Made by a program: the position numbers and the translations under genes. DNA of 40,698 nucleotides. It comes from Myxococcaceae bacterium (GTDB lineage: Bacteria > Myxococcota > Myxococcia > Myxococcales > Myxococcaceae). The first letter of the stretch is position 1. The number at the start of each line of letters is the position of its first letter. The stretch is from positions 1 to 40,698 of the forward strand of contig JAEUJP010000280.1 in the NCBI GenBank assembly GCA_016793725.1, given 5' to 3'. Positions 18,008 to 26,110 of the stretch are shown here, one piece after another. The notes under the pieces are model-generated. The model had not been told where the DNA came from, searched no databases, and saw only the letters and a program-made list of their open reading frames with translations.

Positions 18008-19312
18008 CTACTTCTTCATCACCTGCAGCTCTTTCGCCAGCGCCGTCAGCTTCGCCTTCGGCACGGGCCCGAGCTCTTCGTCGAGCTCTTCGAGCGCCTC
18101 GCGCGCGTCGTCGTCAGACGGGTCGAGCACGAGCTCGCGGTGGTACTCGAGCTGCGCCTCTTCGAGCTGCCCGCCGCGCACGAGCGCCCGCGCGAGGAAC
18201 TTGTGACCGCCCTCGAAGCCGGGCTCGGCCTTCACGAGCGCGCGGAACTCGGCGATGCCCTCGTCGACGAGCCCGTTCTGCACCAGCCACTCGGCGAAGC
18301 CCGCGCGGTACTCGGGCTCGGGGTGCACCGAGAGGAACTTGCCGTAGCGCTCTTTCGCCTCGGGCAGCCGGTCGCGGTCTTCGAGCTCGCCCAGCACCGC
18401 GATGAGCGTCGCCTCGTCGCCGGGGTTCTGGTCGAGCGCGCGCAGCTGCCCCTCGAGCCGCTGCTCGTTCGCCTTCTGCCGCGCCGCAGAGTGCTCGTCG
18501 CTCACGCGCTGCGCCGCCTCGAGGTCGCCGGCGATGCGGTACGAGGCGATGAGCTGCCCGGCGAGAGACTCGCTGTCGGGGCGGTCTTTGAACTCTCTCT
18601 CGAGCTTCTGGCGCAGCAGGCGCGCGGCGCGCTGGTCGGTGCTCTCGGTCTTGCGCGTCAGCACCCATGGGGCGCCGAGGCCGAGGCGCAGAATGAGCAC
18701 CTCGGCGATGACGACGTTGCGAACGCCGCGCGCGCGGGCGGCCTTGCGCTCGGCGAGCTCGTCGGCGTCGTCAGGCAGCGGCGCGGGCTGCTGCGGCACC
18801 ACCCAGCTGCCCGACATCATGTCGGCGATCGACCGCCGGTCTTTCATGCCCAGCACGAGAAAGTGGCCGAGCACCGCGACGAACAGCGCGAGCGCCGAGG
18901 CGAGCGTGAACAGCGCCTGCATGCCGGCGGGCATGGCGAAGCGCGCGGCGCCCATCAACATCGCGACGTACGCGAACACGAGGTTGAACAAGAACGCGGC
19001 GGGGAACCAGCCTCGCCCGAGCAGCTCGCGAAACAAGAGGTTGCCGAGGTCGACGGCGTGGCCCGACTTCGAGACGAGCTCGATGCCGAACATCTTCATG
19101 CCAATCGTCTTCTTGAATACGGCGAGCGGTACCACCGAATAACCGATGATGGCCGCGAGCACCCCCCACATCGGAAGCACGACCCCGAGCGTCAGCACCG
19201 GCAAGAGAAAGTACGCCGCGCAGAGCGCCACCAAGACGACCCCGTCGAGGGCACCGGCCATCACGCGCCGGTCGAGCTGTGCAGGAGAGAGGTCGACGCT
19301 CACGACGTTCAC
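18008..19312 (-). CDS. RDD-family membrane protein with C-terminal TPR domain
   Basis: 434 aa from GTG 19312; GTG 19303 (MSVDLSPAQ) is an alternative, and an extension to 19369 would overlap the sigma gene. An RDD domain with four or so membrane helices starts at LDRRVMAGALDGVVLV and includes KKTIGMKMFGIELV and a GMKDRRSIADMM signature. A further hydrophobic segment (about residues 220-240) precedes a soluble part with TPR-like repeats (for example AKERYGKFLSVHPEPEY, AQLEYHRELVLDPSDDD). RDD proteins are poorly understood membrane or transport proteins. Ends 5 bp before the start of DUF1697 on the same strand, so possibly an operon. Confidence 0.85.
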   Translation of the reverse strand: MNVVSVDLSPAQLDRRVMAGALDGVVLVALCAAYFLLPVLTLGVVLPMWGVLAAIIGYSVVPLAVFKKTIGMKMFGIELVSKSGHAVDLGNLLFRELLGRGWFPAAFLFNLVFAYVAMLMGAARFAMPAGMQALFTLASALALFVAVLGHFLVLGMKDRRSIADMMSGSWVVPQQPAPLPDDADELAERKAARARGVRNVVIAEVLILRLGLGAPWVLTRKTESTDQRAARLLRQKLEREFKDRPDSESLAGQLIASYRIAGDLEAAQRVSDEHSAARQKANEQRLEGQLRALDQNPGDEATLIAVLGELEDRDRLPEAKERYGKFLSVHPEPEYRAGFAEWLVQNGLVDEGIAEFRALVKAEPGFEGGHKFLARALVRGGQLEEAQLEYHRELVLDPSDDDAREALEELDEELGPVPKAKLTALAKELQVMKK

Positions 19313-19349
19313 GACAGTACTAGAGACCGGTGTTAAGAGTCCGGGCGCA

Positions 19350-19967
19350 TTGGCCACTGACGACCTCACGTTGGTTCAACGCGTGCGCAGTGGAGACCAG
19401 CGCGCCTACAAGACCCTCGTCGAGAGGTACCAGCGCAAGGTTTATTCGGTCGCGCTGGGCATGCTGAAAGACCGCGAAGAGGCCCGCGACGTCGCGCAAG
19501 AGGCCTTCGTGAAGGTCTACCGGTACCTCGACCACTTCAAGGGCGACGCGAGCTTCTACACGTGGCTGTACCGCATCACGGTGAACATCTGCATCGACGT
19601 GATGCGCCGCAAGGGCTCGAGCAAGACCGAAAACGTCGAGTTCGACGAGACGGTGCAGCACGACGTGAGCGAGGCGAACCTGGGGGCGCTGGGCTCGCGG
19701 CTGGGCACGAACCCGCAGAAGAGCGCCCTGCGCAAAGAGCTGGCCGAGAAGATTCAGCACGCGCTCGAGCAGGTGCCCGAGAAGCACCGTGCGATCCTCC
19801 TCCTGCGCGAAATCGAGGGCATGTCGTACGAAGACCTGGCGCGCACGCTCGACATCCCCAAGGGCACCGTGATGTCCCGCCTCTTTCACGCACGCCTCAA
19901 GGTGCAGAAGGTTCTCAATGAATACCTGGAGTTGGACGAAGCGAAGAGCGGAGTGGGGACAGAGTGA
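19350..19967 (+). CDS. ECF RNA polymerase sigma factor (RpoE-like)
   Basis: 205 aa from TTG 19350 (M-ATDDLTLVQRV). Sigma2 region: YKTLVERYQRKVYSVA, DREEARDVAQEAFVKVY and FYTWLYRITVNICID; sigma4 region: VPEKHRAILLLREIEGMSYEDLA and GTVMSRLFHARLKV. A linker of about 40 residues between them is typical of RpoE-type ECF factors. It directs RNA polymerase to a dedicated set of promoters, often for envelope functions. A TAAGAG hexamer lies 11 bp upstream of the start. The next gene encodes the presumed anti-sigma. Divergent from the RDD gene. Confidence 0.93.
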   Translation: MATDDLTLVQRVRSGDQRAYKTLVERYQRKVYSVALGMLKDREEARDVAQEAFVKVYRYLDHFKGDASFYTWLYRITVNICIDVMRRKGSSKTENVEFDETVQHDVSEANLGALGSRLGTNPQKSALRKELAEKIQHALEQVPEKHRAILLLREIEGMSYEDLARTLDIPKGTVMSRLFHARLKVQKVLNEYLELDEAKSGVGTE

Positions 19968-20023
19968 ATCGCTGTGGAATTTCTCCGCAGGGCCTCACGT
20001 CGGGCCATTGAGGGCCGCCAACC

Positions 20024-20641
20024 ATGAGCAATCAGGACAACCCCGCACGCAAGAAGTTCGAGCCGATGCTGTCGCCGTTCGTCGATGGCGAGCTGACTCC
20101 CGAAGAGCGTCAGCAGGTGGAGCAGCACCTCGCAGCGAACAAGGAGAGCGCGATGCAGGTGGCAGACTTTCGAGCGGCCTCGGGGCTGATGCGGCTGACG
20201 TTCGAGCAGCAGGCCGACGCCGAAGACTGGAAAGACTTCTCGAACGAGGTGCTGGCGAAGCTGACGCCCGACAAGCCGCCGCTCTTCGAGCGCCTGAAAG
20301 CGTCGCTGGCCGAGATGTTCACGTACCAGCGTGGGGCGTTCGTGGGGGCGATGGTGACGGCGGCGCTCCTGGTGACGGTGGGCTCGATGGCGTTCTTGTT
20401 GGGCTCGTCGCAGAGCACGGGCTACGCGAACGAGCAGCTGAAGCTGCAGACGGTGAAGGTCGACCAGGGGGCCCACGTGGCGCCGGTCGTGATGGAGACC
20501 GAGACCGGCGACGCCATCATCTGGATGGTGAACGACTCGGGCGCCGAGCCGGACGCCGCGAAGAACGACGAGAAGAAGAAGAACGACGAAGAGCTCGACC
20601 CGGACCCCGACGCGCCTTCGAAGAAGGCAGGCGATCTCTGA
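20024..20641 (+). CDS. Anti-sigma factor-like single-pass membrane protein
   Basis: 205 aa, 56 bp after the sigma gene. The N-terminal part (FEPMLSPFVDGELTPEERQQVEQHLAANKES) is the start of an anti-sigma ZAS-type domain, but the HxxxCxxC zinc motif is incomplete: the His is present and the Cys residues are absent. One membrane helix (about residues 105-127, AMVTAALLVTVGSMAFLLG) precedes a C-terminal segment (about 128-205) that is Asp/Glu/Lys-rich. It probably holds the sigma factor at the inner membrane and releases it on a signal. The 3' end overlaps the start of the next gene. Confidence 0.88.
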   Translation: MSNQDNPARKKFEPMLSPFVDGELTPEERQQVEQHLAANKESAMQVADFRAASGLMRLTFEQQADAEDWKDFSNEVLAKLTPDKPPLFERLKASLAEMFTYQRGAFVGAMVTAALLVTVGSMAFLLGSSQSTGYANEQLKLQTVKVDQGAHVAPVVMETETGDAIIWMVNDSGAEPDAAKNDEKKKNDEELDPDPDAPSKKAGDL

Positions 20642-21054
20642 TTCGCGCCGCCGTCATCGCCGTCGCGGTCTTGGCGCTGCCCGCGCTCGCCGATGAGCCG
20701 AAGGTCGCCGTGCAGGCCGAGGTCGTTCACGCGCTCGTCGCCGGCAACACCATCGACCCGCCGACGCTCAAGGCCATGCAGGAGGCCCTCGGCAAGAAGG
20801 TGAAGTACGGCTCGCTCAAGCGCCTCTCTGACGCGAAGCTGAACCTCACGTCGCAGCCCACGCCGCTCAAGCTGCCGAACGGCGTCGACGCTTCGTTCGC
20901 CGTCGAGGGCATCAAAGACGACGTCGCCACCATTCGCGTGAAGGTGCCGCCCGCCGACGCGACGTACAAGCTCGGCAAGAAGGGCTCGCTGTACGTGCAG
21001 GCCGGCGCGCACGAGGGCGGCGACCTCTGGCTCGTGTTGTCGCCCGCGAAGTAG
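20638..21054 (+). CDS. Exported protein with non-canonical start, coupled to the anti-sigma gene
   Basis: About 138 aa. The only start that gives a signal peptide is a CTG at 20638 (or ATT at 20641), overlapping the anti-sigma TGA as CTGA. The first in-frame standard start, TTG 20671, would cut the signal peptide (LIRAAVIAVAVLALPALA, then DEP). The mature domain is about 118 residues, with AVQAEVVHALVAGNTIDPP and a C-terminal GSLYVQAGAHEGGDLWL beta-rich segment. Placement in a sigma/anti-sigma operon suggests a regulatory or envelope-stress role. The start codon is uncertain; a sequence error at the junction is possible. Confidence 0.7.
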   Translation: MIRAAVIAVAVLALPALADEPKVAVQAEVVHALVAGNTIDPPTLKAMQEALGKKVKYGSLKRLSDAKLNLTSQPTPLKLPNGVDASFAVEGIKDDVATIRVKVPPADATYKLGKKGSLYVQAGAHEGGDLWLVLSPAK

Positions 21055-21063
21055 CGCCCACGC

Positions 21064-21948
21064 TCACGGTGCGACGGCGGTTCGGCTCGCCACGCCGACA
21101 CTGCCGCCGATCAGCGCTGAGACGAGACCCAGCGCGAGCGCGGCGAAGATGCCCCAGAACACCTTGCCGGTGGCGTCGGCTGCCTTGAGCGCGCCGGTCG
21201 CGACGGTCTGCTTGCCCGCGTTCAGCTGTGCCTCGAGGCGCCCGGCCAGGTCGTTCGCGTCGGCTTCTGAGAGCTCGGTGCTTTCGGTGATCGACGAGAC
21301 CAGCGTCTGCCGGTCGACCTTGCCGTTCGTGACGCTCTGCTGAAGGGCGCTCTTGCCCGCCGCCGACAGCTGCTCGGCGGTGACGGCAGGCTTGCCCTCG
21401 GCTTCGAGCCGCTGGTTGATCGGGCCGAGCAGGTCATCGGCCCTCACGCCCAGCGCCTCGCCGGGCTTCGTGTCCTCTGCCAGGTTGGCCGCGGCGCTGC
21501 CGCCCGCCTGCACCACGCTCTTGCCGAGCGAGGCGACACCACCGACGACCGACGAGACGAGCGAGCCGACCATGAACGCGCCGAGCAGCAGCGTCGCGCC
21601 CCAGAGCACGAAGCCGTGAATCGCGCCCGCGCCGCGGTCGTAGATGCCGGCCGACCGCGCCGCGACGAAGCCGCCGAAGAACAGCGCGACGAGCGGAGAG
21701 ACGAGGCCCCAGATGCCCGCGAAGATGCCCGAGGCCTTCGCCGTCGCGGCGTTCTCGGGGGTGACGGTCGACAGCCCGAGCGCGAGCCCGAGCGTGTAGA
21801 GCAGGGCCCAGAGCCCGAGCGCCGAGACGACGCCTGCGGCGATGGCGCCCCAGCTGATTTTGACGGGGGCGCCGGTGAAGAAGTGGCGGGTGGAGAAGGA
21901 AAAGGCTCTTGGGCGAACGGCGCCCGCGCTCATCGTGTGTGCTGCCAT
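21064..21948 (-). CDS. Multi-pass membrane protein, PhnA-like family
   Basis: 294 aa from ATG 21948 (MAAHTMSAG), preceded by AGGAG about 8 bp upstream. Hydrophobic helices: KISWGAIAAGVVSALGLWALL, an FAGIWGLVSPLVALFFGGFVA segment, a GFVLWGATLLLGAFMVGS segment, and one near the C-terminus (VFWGIFAALALGLVSALIGG). Between the third and last helices is a soluble segment of about 110 residues with VTAEQLSAAGKSALQQSV. It resembles the so-called PhnA-like membrane proteins of Rhizobiales (SWGAI-x-AG motif), whose function is unknown. Confidence in the family name is moderate. Confidence 0.75.
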   Translation of the reverse strand: MAAHTMSAGAVRPRAFSFSTRHFFTGAPVKISWGAIAAGVVSALGLWALLYTLGLALGLSTVTPENAATAKASGIFAGIWGLVSPLVALFFGGFVAARSAGIYDRGAGAIHGFVLWGATLLLGAFMVGSLVSSVVGGVASLGKSVVQAGGSAAANLAEDTKPGEALGVRADDLLGPINQRLEAEGKPAVTAEQLSAAGKSALQQSVTNGKVDRQTLVSSITESTELSEADANDLAGRLEAQLNAGKQTVATGALKAADATGKVFWGIFAALALGLVSALIGGSVGVASRTAVAP

Positions 21949-22179
21949 GGTGCAACTCCTGTTCACCCACTGAGCAGCATCGGGTGTGCCACGGTGCAGC
22001 CGCGCGGGAGTACACATGGCCCGGTGCGGCGCGCGCGCGATCGAGGCGGGCGCGGTCTTGCGCAGCGCCCACTCCGGCCGTCGCGCGTCGAACGCGGCTT
22101 CGTCGCGGGTAACGCCGGCCAGCTGCCACGGCGTTTCCGTTCCGTGCGCCCATCACACCGACGGTAGAGTGCGCGCCCC
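21949..22179. other. Divergent intergenic region
   Basis: 231 bp between the starts of two divergent genes. Apart from the Shine-Dalgarno sequence of the minus gene and TAGAGT near the plus gene, I see no ORF, tRNA or strong repeat. Confidence 0.5.
22165..22170 (+). promoter_or_regulatory. Candidate -10 hexamer (TAGAGT)
   Basis: TAGAGT ends 9 bp before the ATG at 22180, compatible with a transcript leader of two or three bases. Confidence 0.4.
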
Positions 22180-23631
22180 ATGGCGGCGCTGCTCTTCATC
22201 GTCGTCTTGGGTCAGCTCGATGCGGGTGAGGTCGACGTCGAGGTGATTCCCGCTCCGATGACGCCCGAGCCCGTTGACGCCGGGGCGCCGCCCGCCGTGG
22301 TTCATCGGGCGTCGCCGGTGCCCGCGCCGTCGCCCGAACCCGAGACCCCGCGGGCGCCGGCGTTCGCGATGCGGGCAGGCATCGAGACCGGCGTGCTGCT
22401 CTTCCCCGAGGGCAACCCGTTCGATGGGCTCGCGGTCGCGCGGCCGCTGCTGTCGTTCGAGGCGGGCGAGCTCTTCGCCGCCGAGCTCGGCGCGACGTTC
22501 AACCTGCTCATTCTCGACACCACGCCGTACAACAGCGGGCGCGAGCTGGGCGGCATCTTGCGCAAGCCCGACTGGGACGAGCCGTCGGACTTCGGCCAGA
22601 TTCTGCGGCACCTGCGCATCGGCTCAGACGGCGGCCCGGCGTGGCTGCGCGCGGGCGCGGTGCGGCTCAAGACGCTCGGCAACGGCCACGTCATCAACCG
22701 CTACTCGAACCAAGACAACCCGAACTACCACCCGGCCTCGGCGAACGGCGGGCTGCACGTGGGGCCGTTTCGCGCCGAGCTGTTCGCGAGCGACGTGCTG
22801 GGGCCGCGCATTCTCGGCGGGCTCGTGGGCGTCGAGCTCGGGCGCATCATCGCGAACGACCCGAAGTGGCACGACCGGTTCTGGGTGACGGCCGAGCTCG
22901 CGCACGACTTCGGCAACGCGGGCGGCGCCGAGTGCCCGCCTGCGTCGACCGACGCGAGCTGCCCGGCCGGGGCGCGGCGCACGACGCCCGGCGTCACGGT
23001 GCTCGAGGCCGACTTCAGCGCGATGGTGGCGCGCACGCAGACCGCGAAGCTGCAGCTGCTCGCGGGGCTGGGCGGTGGCTTCGCGTCGGGTCGCGGCGAC
23101 CTCGGCGCGCTCGCCGGCATGACGGGCGAGCTCGACGTGGGGCCGGTGTCGTTCGGCGCGAAGGTCGAGGCGCGCAAGCAGGGGGGCGTGTTTCGCCACG
23201 GGCTGTTCGGGCCCCAGTACGAAATTTCGCGGTTCGCGGCGGCGGGGTTCTCGGGGCCTTTGCTGGCGCAGCAGCTCTTGCCCGACTCGGGCTCGGTCTA
23301 CGGCGAGCTGCGCGTCGGGAGCCGCGGCCTGGTCATCGCCGAGGTGGCCATCGAGCACTTCTTCTGGAACCGCACCGACGTCGACGTGACGCTGCAGGCC
23401 GAGCTGTTCGGCTCGCGGGTGGTGACGCTGGCGAGGTTCACGGCGGTCGCCGTCGGCGTGCTGCCGCGCTACGCGGCGACGGGTGAGGTGCGGGTGCGCT
23501 TCATACCGTCGCTGTACGTGGTGGCGAGCGGCGGCACGGTGTTCTTTCCCCAAGCCGACGCGTCGCTCACGCGCGGCGTGTTCTTCATGGGCGGCGCGGG
23601 CGTCGACCTCGAGGTCGTGACGAAGCGCTGA
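22180..23631 (+). CDS. Outer-membrane beta-barrel-like exported protein
   Basis: 483 aa. The N-terminus is a short hydrophobic signal (MAALLFIVVLGQLDAG) followed by a Pro/Ala-rich linker. From about residue 70 the sequence alternates short beta-strands with turns (ETGVLLF, SFEAGELFAAELGATFNLL, WLRAGAVRL, GPVSFGAKVEARK, and several GxVxLE segments) and ends with a hydrophobic-aromatic strand (GAGVDLEVVTKR). This is the general pattern of barrel proteins such as porin-like surface proteins in myxobacteria. No enzyme motif seen. Confidence 0.75.
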   Translation: MAALLFIVVLGQLDAGEVDVEVIPAPMTPEPVDAGAPPAVVHRASPVPAPSPEPETPRAPAFAMRAGIETGVLLFPEGNPFDGLAVARPLLSFEAGELFAAELGATFNLLILDTTPYNSGRELGGILRKPDWDEPSDFGQILRHLRIGSDGGPAWLRAGAVRLKTLGNGHVINRYSNQDNPNYHPASANGGLHVGPFRAELFASDVLGPRILGGLVGVELGRIIANDPKWHDRFWVTAELAHDFGNAGGAECPPASTDASCPAGARRTTPGVTVLEADFSAMVARTQTAKLQLLAGLGGGFASGRGDLGALAGMTGELDVGPVSFGAKVEARKQGGVFRHGLFGPQYEISRFAAAGFSGPLLAQQLLPDSGSVYGELRVGSRGLVIAEVAIEHFFWNRTDVDVTLQAELFGSRVVTLARFTAVAVGVLPRYAATGEVRVRFIPSLYVVASGGTVFFPQADASLTRGVFFMGGAGVDLEVVTKR

Positions 23632-23637
23632 GCGCGC

Positions 23638-23643
23638 TAGTCT
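23638..23643 (+). promoter_or_regulatory. Candidate -10 hexamer (TAGTCT)
   Basis: TAGTCT ends 8 bp before the ATG at 23652. Confidence 0.35.
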
Positions 23644-23651
23644 CTCGCGGC

Positions 23652-23735
23652 ATGCGCAACACCTTCGTGGTGGGGGTCTGTGTTTCGCTGAGCAGCTGCT
23701 TCGGTTGCAGCGGCAGCGACACGCTGCACTGGTGA
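23652..23735 (+). pseudogene. 5' part of a lipoprotein gene cut by an in-frame TGA
   Basis: 27 codons ending in TGA (23733-23735). They encode a lipoprotein signal peptide with lipobox LSSC at about residue 16 and stop after DTLHW. The frame then continues uninterrupted in the coding sequence at 23739-24377. TAGTCT lies 8 bp upstream. A signal peptide with no mature part suggests a broken or recoded gene. Confidence 0.6.
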
Positions 23736-23738
23736 TAC

Positions 23739-24377
23739 GTGCTGAACGGCGACATGGCGCCGCTCTGTCGCGGCATCGGGAGCGAGCTGGGCGAGCGCGA
23801 GCTTCGTCTCGCGACCGGGCTGAACGGCACGCTGAGCGTCACGGCGCAGGGGCCGACGGGGCGGCGCGTGAACGGCGGCAAGATTCCCACCCTCGTCGAC
23901 GGCTACGTACCCGAGGGCGTCACCGTGACGGCGGGCGGCTCGTCGGTCTGGGCCATCGGCCCGAGCGATGCGGGCGAGTACAGCTTCGACCTGAGGCAGG
24001 TGGGCGAGGGCACCGACACGGTGACGTTCACGGCGACGAACGCGCCGACGCTCGCGGTCGAGATGAGCGCCTCGCCGGTCGTGGGCTTCGTGCTCACGCC
24101 CGACAAGAACAGCTACCCCGACGTGACGCTACCGCTCTCTCTCAAGGCGGGCCAGACGACCGAGCTCGATCTCTGGGCGGTCGATGCCCAGGGCAACAAG
24201 GTCTGCGTCGAGACGCAAGCCGGCTCGGTGTTCGGCTCGGGCGACCTGGTGGTCGCGCGGGGGGGCGTCGTCGGCTCGGACCTGAGCATCACCGCAGGCG
24301 AGCCGGGCAGTCAGGCGCTGATCATCTCGTTTCGCGGCATCAACACCGAGCTGCCCGTCACCGTCTATCGCTTCTGA
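23739..24377 (+). CDS. Beta-sandwich exported protein, downstream part of the TGA-interrupted gene
   Basis: 212 aa if reinitiated at GTG 23739; ATG 23754 is another option. It is in the same frame as the lipoprotein leader at 23652-23735, so the full product would be about 241 aa. The sequence is beta-rich with two Ig-like modules (for example LNGTLSVTAQGPTGRR, VTAGGSSVWAIG, and LPLSLKAGQTTELDLWAVD). Without the leader the protein would not be exported, so it may be a decaying pseudogene. The final 13 bp overlap the convergent CehA-like gene. Confidence 0.65.
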   Translation: MLNGDMAPLCRGIGSELGERELRLATGLNGTLSVTAQGPTGRRVNGGKIPTLVDGYVPEGVTVTAGGSSVWAIGPSDAGEYSFDLRQVGEGTDTVTFTATNAPTLAVEMSASPVVGFVLTPDKNSYPDVTLPLSLKAGQTTELDLWAVDAQGNKVCVETQAGSVFGSGDLVVARGGVVGSDLSITAGEPGSQALIISFRGINTELPVTVYRF

Positions 24378-26110
24378 AGCACGGGCGCAGGGCCCGGGCC
24401 GAGCGCCTTGAAGTACGCGCGCGACTCGAGGATGAGCTCGCGCAGCCGCTCGCGGTTCTTGAGCAGGGTCGTGACGTTCACGGCGTCGCTGTTCGGCAGC
24501 GCCCACAACGGCAGCTGCAGCGTGCCGATGTTCTCGTCTTTCAGCTTCGCCTCGAGCACGTCGAGCCGTTCGAGCCACTCGCGCGCGATCACGTGCGACC
24601 GCGGCTGCCGCTCGACGGCCGGCCCGCTCGAGAGCGTGACCCAGATGGCCGCGGTGTGCGCTTCGCTCGGCCGCACGCCGGCGGTGCCGGCGAAGGTCTC
24701 GCGCTCGGTCATCGAGACGCCCGCGCTGTACGTGCTCGCGAGGCTGGTCGCGACGTTCGAGTAGCCCTGCGAGGTGAGCGGCGTCTCGCCGAGCTTGTCG
24801 CCGCTCACCCGCAGCGCGAACCACGAGCTCTCTGCGACCCGCACCATCGTGTCGACCGAGAGCACTCCGGGCGCGACGGTCGTCGGCTTCAGCTCGGTGG
24901 GCTCGCCGTTGCGAATCAGCGTGACGCGCTTCACCGTGTCGCGCGCGGGGTCGAACGTGATGGTGGCGTGTATGGCGACGGTGCCGGCCGCCGCGAGCGT
25001 GAGCTGGTCGCCGAGCTCGGCGTCGCCCACGTGAAAGTCGATGAGCGGCCCGTTGGTGACGAACGTACGGCCGGCCTTCAGGCCCTCGAGCCACGAGGCG
25101 CGCGAGAGCTTGCCGTTCACGCGCACGTAGAAGCGCTCGCGGCCCGGCACGCTGTACGGCCCGCAGGGGAAGTCGGTGCCCGCCGTCGGCGCGAGCGGGA
25201 AGCCCAGGTTCAGCGTCTGGTACCAGACCTCGTAGTGCGGGTACTCGAACTGCAGCACCTCGATGAACGAGATGCGCCTCTTCGGGGCGTCGAGCGCGAG
25301 GCCGAGCTGGCCGGCGCCGAGGCCCCAGTGCGCGTAGCCCGAGACGCCGCCCAGCGCTCCGGCGAGCGCGAAGAACGTGTCGTAGACGCTGTACGTCTCG
25401 CGCACGTCGATGGGCTCGCTCGCGCCGAGAATGAGCGTGTGGCCGAAGAGGTGGGTGCGCGGGTGCTCCTGCCCCGAGAGCAGCAGCGTGTCGCCGGTGA
25501 GCCACGCGCCGGTGTCGCCGAACGCGTACTGCACGGCGTTCACGAAGGCCTGCTCGTTGCCGATCTGAATCAGGTTCGCGACGTTCAGGTCTTCGGCCTG
25601 CGCGAGCGTGGTGAGCTCGGCGTCGTCGGTCGGCGAGAGCCGCTGAATGTGCAGGTGGTCGTCGGCGCTGAACCAGCCGCGTGAGGGCAGGTTCGACCAG
25701 CGCTTCAGGGTAACGGTGACCTGTGCGCCAGTCTTCTTCGCGACCTCGAACGCCTGCTTCACGGCGAGGTGCTCGAGGCCCTTGGTGGCGCCGAGCGTGT
25801 AGCGGCCCGGAGGCAGCTCGAGGGTGAACGTGCCGTCGCTGTAGAACTGGCGCGTGCCCGTGATGGGGTTGTCGAGGTAGTTGCTGACCTTGAAGCCGGT
25901 CGCACAGCCGGGGGCGTCGTTGGGCACGGGCTCCGACGGGCAGGCGAGGTCGATGGGCAGGGCGAGGTCGGGCACGTACGGCACGCCGAGGGCGTCGAGC
26001 ACCTCGAGGCGTGCGGGCGTGGGCGTGCCGCTCTCGTCGAGCACGTGAAAGGTGGCGAGCTCGGCGGCGGCGCGGGCAGAGACGAACAGCACGAAGAGCG
26101 CGTGCCTCAT
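24365..26110 (-). CDS. CehA/McbA family metallohydrolase, exported
   Basis: 581 aa from ATG 26110, which overlaps the upstream stop by 4 bp (ATGA); a GTG at 26116 is an alternative. Signal peptide near the N-terminus (FVLFVSARAAA). After an N-terminal Ig-like regulatory domain, a PHP-like hydrolase core has GWFSADDHLHIQRLS, where family members have GWYSGDLHVH-type metal ligands, and downstream TAGTDFP and ANLIQIGN. Named relatives hydrolyse carbaryl-type esters, but many homologues have no known substrate. It is translationally coupled to the exported protein at 26107-27099. Confidence 0.8.
   Translation of the reverse strand: MRHALFVLFVSARAAAELATFHVLDESGTPTPARLEVLDALGVPYVPDLALPIDLACPSEPVPNDAPGCATGFKVSNYLDNPITGTRQFYSDGTFTLELPPGRYTLGATKGLEHLAVKQAFEVAKKTGAQVTVTLKRWSNLPSRGWFSADDHLHIQRLSPTDDAELTTLAQAEDLNVANLIQIGNEQAFVNAVQYAFGDTGAWLTGDTLLLSGQEHPRTHLFGHTLILGASEPIDVRETYSVYDTFFALAGALGGVSGYAHWGLGAGQLGLALDAPKRRISFIEVLQFEYPHYEVWYQTLNLGFPLAPTAGTDFPCGPYSVPGRERFYVRVNGKLSRASWLEGLKAGRTFVTNGPLIDFHVGDAELGDQLTLAAAGTVAIHATITFDPARDTVKRVTLIRNGEPTELKPTTVAPGVLSVDTMVRVAESSWFALRVSGDKLGETPLTSQGYSNVATSLASTYSAGVSMTERETFAGTAGVRPSEAHTAAIWVTLSSGPAVERQPRSHVIAREWLERLDVLEAKLKDENIGTLQLPLWALPNSDAVNVTTLLKNRERLRELILESRAYFKALGPGPAPVLQKR

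Noticed and set aside
20631..20645. Programmed frameshift joining the anti-sigma and next protein
   Set aside because: The next frame is -1, there is no slippery heptamer, and a CTGA stop-start overlap with a good signal peptide explains the arrangement better.
23733..23774. Selenocysteine insertion at the in-frame TGA
   Set aside because: The hairpin is small and lies about 24 bp downstream with no recognisable bSECIS loop; a nonsense mutation is simpler.
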